Part shown: positions 54,471 to 60,400 of the stretch, one piece after another
Numbering within the stretch: position 1 is the first letter of the stretch
How the letters are laid out: each line of letters starts with the position of its first letter
Assembly: GCA_963978905.1 (NCBI GenBank)
Contig: OZ022256.1
Coordinates: 56,880,646 to 56,944,645 of the forward strand
Reading direction: 5' to 3'
Origin: Trichostrongylus colubriformis
Lineage: Eukaryota > Nematoda > Chromadorea > Rhabditida > Trichostrongylidae
Length of the DNA: 64,000 nucleotides
Translations under genes and position numbers: made by a program
Notes under the pieces: generated by a model
What the model saw: the letters and a program-made list of their open reading frames with translations, nothing else
Told to the model about the DNA's origin: nothing
Databases searched by the model: none

Positions 54471-57400
54471 CTCTCCCCTCCTGAAAGCTTACCCATTCAC
54501 GAGCCAAGCCGTGCAATGACACCGGAAAGGGACATTCCTATTGCTTATTATGTTATTTTTTGATTTCGGGAATACCATAGAAGAGAGTGTGATGTCACCC
54601 TTTCTTTTTACATCGCAGCTTAATATTTTTTTCTCCGTCGCTCAGCCATGGGAACGTTCAGAATATCCTCTACCCTTTCTATTTAACTTGACGTCATTTT
54701 TGGGAGCAGGAAGACGATTTGATCTTAGGGTTCTTAGTAATTGGAAATGTCATTCTGATGGAAATTTTCCGTCGCAATTACCCAGAAAAAAGACGGTAGA
54801 TTAGCATAAACGTTGAAGAATGTGCTGGGTTCTAGGCGCAAAAGGCTTATTTCATCTGGAATTCTTATGGTGTATCGGTGTTCTCTGACGTTATCCTATT
54901 ACTCGGATTTTCCATTAGCACTGACGAGGATGATGCCAATCATGGCGAGCATGGAGCTTCCTTGCTGTTCGTGCTCTTCCGCTATTTGTTTTTTCGCTTC
55001 ATCGAAGAACCAAACACGGCAGATACCTCTGCATCAGTTCTAGTCGAATATGTTTGGGCAGTTTTCCAAATATGGTTGTAAATTAAAAGTTAGTCTGAGT
55101 AGAAAAATGTCTGCAATAAATTTGCAAGGAGAAATTAATGACATAGGACATTAATCAACGAACTAGTTTAGACAAACTGAACTATTTTTTGTATAATAAT
55201 AAGTATTTGGAATCGAAAAGGGAAGTTTACTCCATGATTAGGCTAATTTAAGACTTCTCAATAAACGTTCCTTTGGAAATATCACGATTGCGGAGGTTCT
55301 GGAAAATCTAAGATAATGACGATTTATCGAAGAGACGTGGGACAGGAGAAGCTCGGCTACGAGGCCGGTCGAAGTGGTTGGTACTGAAAGATTGAAGGAA
55401 TGGTGTACGGAAAAGTGAGTTACTCTGTTACTCATAAATTTATGTTGTACTTGCTTAATAAGGGTCGCATGCAAAGTTTCGCGTTAAAAACTGCGAATAC
55501 GGCCAAGATACAACTCCCCAAAATGGCGGCCGAGGGGGCGGAGCCTCGAAGTGCCCGCCTCGTCGTCGCCACGATCGGAAACGCATAGTGGGAACAAAAA
55601 GTTAATTTTGCATCTGACCCTTATTAAGCATATATAGCATAAATATATGGAACAGAGAGAGTCATTTTTCCGTGTTCGATTCCCTCAATCTGCTCACATT
55701 CTTTCTATCCTCGCGGTCCTCTGAACGTCTGAGGGCGTGGTAGTCCTGAGGAATGGATATTTCCATAGAACTTAACTGAACCGCGGTGGAATCCTTCCCT
55801 GATCGGCAGTATACCGTATTTCCTGGATTCGTATATAATATGTAGTTTAATTAATATTAAGGTGGGGCGGACTATTATAGCGCCATTTGGTCCTTTCATA
55901 AGTGTGTCTCATCCATCACAGGAAATTCTCCTAGTTTTTCTCATCTCTGTGTCGTAGCATCCCAGTCTGTATCCGTTAGATACATTCTCAAGCGTTTCTA
56001 CAATTAAGAGTAATGGTCAAACGCATGGCTCATCTCGAAAACTTGACGTAACCTTGATTCCATTATCGTTTTATTTTTGTTGTGAGGCTAGGGGTAGCGT
56101 TACCGCGAGTTCCTATTTGTAATGAGGGAACAGCTCTTGAATTCCACTTCATCCGCTAGAGGCCATTTTGGGAGGAAGGCAAATATTTGCTGAGTGGTAA
56201 TTAATTATTGAGGAGCGTGGACAGAACAAGGAATCTAGCAAGTGAACAAATAGCATCCAATTCCGATTCCACCAGACTCAGTATTTATAGGGGTTGAAGA
56301 ACGATAAAACGAATCGTCCACGGAAAAATGAGTTTTTTTTTGTTACCCATATAATTATGTTGTTTTTGCCTTATAAGGGCCGTATGCAAAGTTTCATCCA
56401 AAAAAGTGAGATTTCGGCTAGGATACATCACTACAAGGTCTCGGTCGGGTGGGTGGGCCCTCTGAGCAAGTGCCCACCACGTCGTCCCGCGGTCGGAGAT
56501 GCATTGTAGGAACAGAAAATTACGTAAACAGTCTCACTCTTCGTTCCCAACCGCGGCGAACGACGGGACGGGGCTTTTATTCGGAGGCTCCACCCACCCG
56601 GCCGAGAATTTGGGGAACTGCTCTTAGCCGAATTCTCACTTTTTCGCGTAAAACACTGCATGCGTCCCTCATTAGACAATTACAACATAAATATGTAGGT
56701 ATTAAACAACTCCTTTTTCCGTGGACGATTCCTTTGAATGTGGTATATTGGGCCGTGAGTTGTTTTCGGTGGTAATCGTGGGCGTTTGGCTAACAGCCAT
56801 AGCCGATTTCAAGTCGAAAGTTTTGTTTGAATGTGTAGTACTGCTTATTGACATGCGACAATGACAATGATGAAAAGGAATGGAGATCGTTGCACGGCCG
56901 GAAAGACTTGCTTTTCACACAAGTACTAGTACACACAAGGGAGCTGTGGAGTTGTTGAGTGTTTGTGAGCTGGTGTCTGACAAACATGGAAGTTTGTTGT
57001 GACTTCTAGTGAACAGTGGAAATGAGAATGCGACTGGAGGGAGGCACATGGTAAAAAGAATCGTCCACGGAAAAAATGAGTTTCTTTGTTACCCATATAT
57101 TCATGTTGTATTTGCCTAATAAAGGCCACTTGCAAATTTTTACGCGAAAAAGTGTGAAATCGACTAAAATACAGCTCCCCCAAATTCTTGGCCGAGTGGC
57201 GGGGCCTCCGATCAGAAGCTTCGTTCCGTCGTCCGCCGCGGATGGTTATTTCTCCATAAATAAATGTCTGAAAATGGCACGATTATGGGGTAATGGAAAA
57301 TTGTGGACAATGAGGGTTCATTAAAGAGGCGGGGCAGGGAGATGGATCAGAGACCCGATCGTTTAGACCATCATCATATTTTGCGGTGGGTGCCGGCAGC

Positions 57401-60400
57401 AGTGCGTGTTCAAAAGTAGCGAGGCAGTGTGGCAGGGGCGGAGTTGCAGAGACAGCGAAGCCACGCCCTGCCGCCGTTACCGCAGGGTGTAGAGTCGTCC
57501 TCCCCTCGTATCTCGACACAATGCTTGCTCGGACTCGGGGACATTCCACAACTTTGTTACACCTAGATTGCAGTGTTGTGTAGAAGCCACGTGGCATACG
57601 GGAGACCCAGCGATCAGTGGGAGCCTTAGACCTTTGCACCATTGCTAAGGGTTTTTATAAAGGAAGCAGTAGATGCTACTGGTTAAGTAGTACATTGCTG
57701 TACAAGTTTACGTTCATTCCGCGCACATCTGTGCACAACTTGTGCTTCTGAAACTAATATATACCGATTAGTGGACCTACCGCCATCTTCCTAAGTGCTT
57801 TACCTTTTTTTTGTAAAAATCTTCAAGCTGAACGGCGTATTCATCAGAAAGTGGGAAACTTCATAGAAAACTGGGATTTAATGTACTGAAAGGACATGTG
57901 CCGTGCTTGACATGTGAATAGAGAGCTCCACACATGTGGCGAAATTACCGAATGCACTAAAGCCAAGGTGTCACTGACCACTTTTTCCCAATCGATTGGA
58001 GCAGCACTGAGTTTATGAATATTCAATTTATGTCGTGGGTAACAACAGTGAAGGAGGTTTTTTTCATGAATCAAAAGTTGCGCCACTATGAGTAAGGGAG
58101 CTGATGAAAAGCCAAAAAGATTTTTTTGGCCGATTTTTTGCTTTTATAGCTGCAATAGAATTTACCACTATAGAAACAACATATCACTGCTCACTCTTCG
58201 ATGAAGTAAACGAAAGAGTAAAGTTGAAATTAATAAAGAATAAGAAGCTGCCAGATAATGAAAGACTAAAAGAAGTGTAATGATAGTTTTCAAGCAATAG
58301 AAATATAACAATTAAAGAATGATAAAAAATAAAAACTTTGTCGTTAAAGTTGTGGCGTGAACGATTGGACTCAAACAGAAATCAAACTCGTTGTGCTTTC
58401 CGATCACCGTATTAATCCATTGCACTACCAAGACTACACGCGCCACCCCTACGGCTTTGTAATGGGGTATGAAGTGGTAGTGAATAACGGCGACGCGAAT
58501 ACGAGTTCCCATCAGGATCGTACAAGCATTTGAATGCCTGACTTGTGTACTCCACAGTTAACTACGGTAATCAAGTGATACGTTGTTGTCGAGTAGGCGG
58601 GCTGTATTTCATTTTGTGTATTCGTAAAAATTTGCTCAAACATTTAAAAAACCGTCCGATTATGTAATTCGAAATTCATCCTAACTACCACGGGAATCCT
58701 CTAGCTACTGCGCCTACTAGTTACGATGAACATCGAGATGTATGAACATTTGAGGTGCTAACGCAGTGACGGGGGGAGGGGTGGCGTTTTATAAAAAGTT
58801 GCATTAAAGCATGTAGGAGGGATCTTTTGGAGGTTAATTTGTACATTCAAGGCATTTGTGCCTAAGACCCAGTACAGGAAGGAAGGAGTTCCTTTTCCCA
58901 TCTAGGCTTAGGTAAAAATAGCGGACGGACCCTCCTCATTGTGATAGCACTCATTGATGGCAAGCATTTGAAGCTTTGATATGAAATATCCACATAGCAC
59001 CCCCTGAGGTGGAAGGACATCCATGAAATGTCCTAAATGGGCGTGGCCCTCGTTCATTAGGATGTGGTGTAGCCGATATGCAATATGCCACCGTAGAGCT
59101 ATAAAAGTGCATGCAACTTGAATCCACCATTTTGCAGTTTTTTTTTTCATTTTGCAGTCTTGGGTAGCTGTTCTGAGTACTCACAAATGGAACTAAGTCA
59201 AATATGGGAGTGGTTCGGTCGGCCTTTGATGTCTTGCTCTAGGCGGTCAAAAAAGACTAGAAGTATAATTTTATTCACTTAAATACGTTATTAGGTACAG
59301 TAGTTTTTTCTGCTTCTGAGAATTAATTTTTTGCTAGGGATTCTAGAAGTTCATCAAAATTGAGTGACAACAGAAAATTGCCTTTCTCGCTCGTCAAGTA
59401 CAAATAAATTGTGTGAATGGCAATTGGCCGATTATCTGACATCATGTTCTCATATGACGTCAATGCAAACACACGAACACATGACATAAAAGAAGCTATT
59501 TGCGAATATATGCGAGATTGACGTTTTTCACGTGTAATTGCCTCTGTGTGAGCCAAACGATTTTATCCGGATAGAGTCAAAGGCGATTAATGCTTAGACC
59601 AAGTGAGACCCGTTAATAAGAAAGCTGTCAAATTGCGAAGAAGTCTGACATCGGCGGTAATCGTAGTGGACAGCGCTTTGTCAAAAGAATAGTATCTCCG
59701 ATGAGAAGCCACTCGTCGATGGCTGGCATCATTTTTTTGTTTTTTCGCGTTTCTCTCGGTAGCTCTAAAAGGAGACTCGTGGACGAAATTCGAAGTGGTA
59801 AGAGTAATGTGAGTGATTAGAGTAAGTCATCTAAATGGAAGCCACGGGTCCGCGAGGTTCGTATATGGCGAAATTTCCAGTGGGAAGGAGTGCCCCTGGG
59901 CTAAGAGCCGTCTTAGGATGCCATAGTTTCAACAAGACTCGCCCCTTTTATTAGCGTGACCGCCCCCTTTCTGAACCAACCATAGGAAAGGGGTCTAATT
60001 TCTTGGTTGTGTGATCGTTTTAATTCTTTGCTCTCGTACTACTGAGCACCTCATCTTTTATATTCAACAATCTTTTCATAGTCGGCCCGAACTACCTCTA
60101 CTACAGCATTTAAGTGATTGTATAGTAAGGCAAAATATAATGGCTTTGTGAAAAGGGATACCAGTACTGCACTTACGGTACGGTTCCAATTGAGGCCAAT
60201 GAAGCTTTGCAGCTTCTTGGCTATAACGTCGGCGAAACAGACTCGTTTTGTGGTTATAAGTACGAAAGGGGCTGGACCTTGAGATATCAAACAGTTAACG
60301 CTGTCCCGTTGTTTTTTTTTTTGCATATGTTTGAAGGCCAAATACGTTTCTAAACGCAGCTTCCATATTTTGATAAAAGACGAATGAGTGGCGCATTCTT

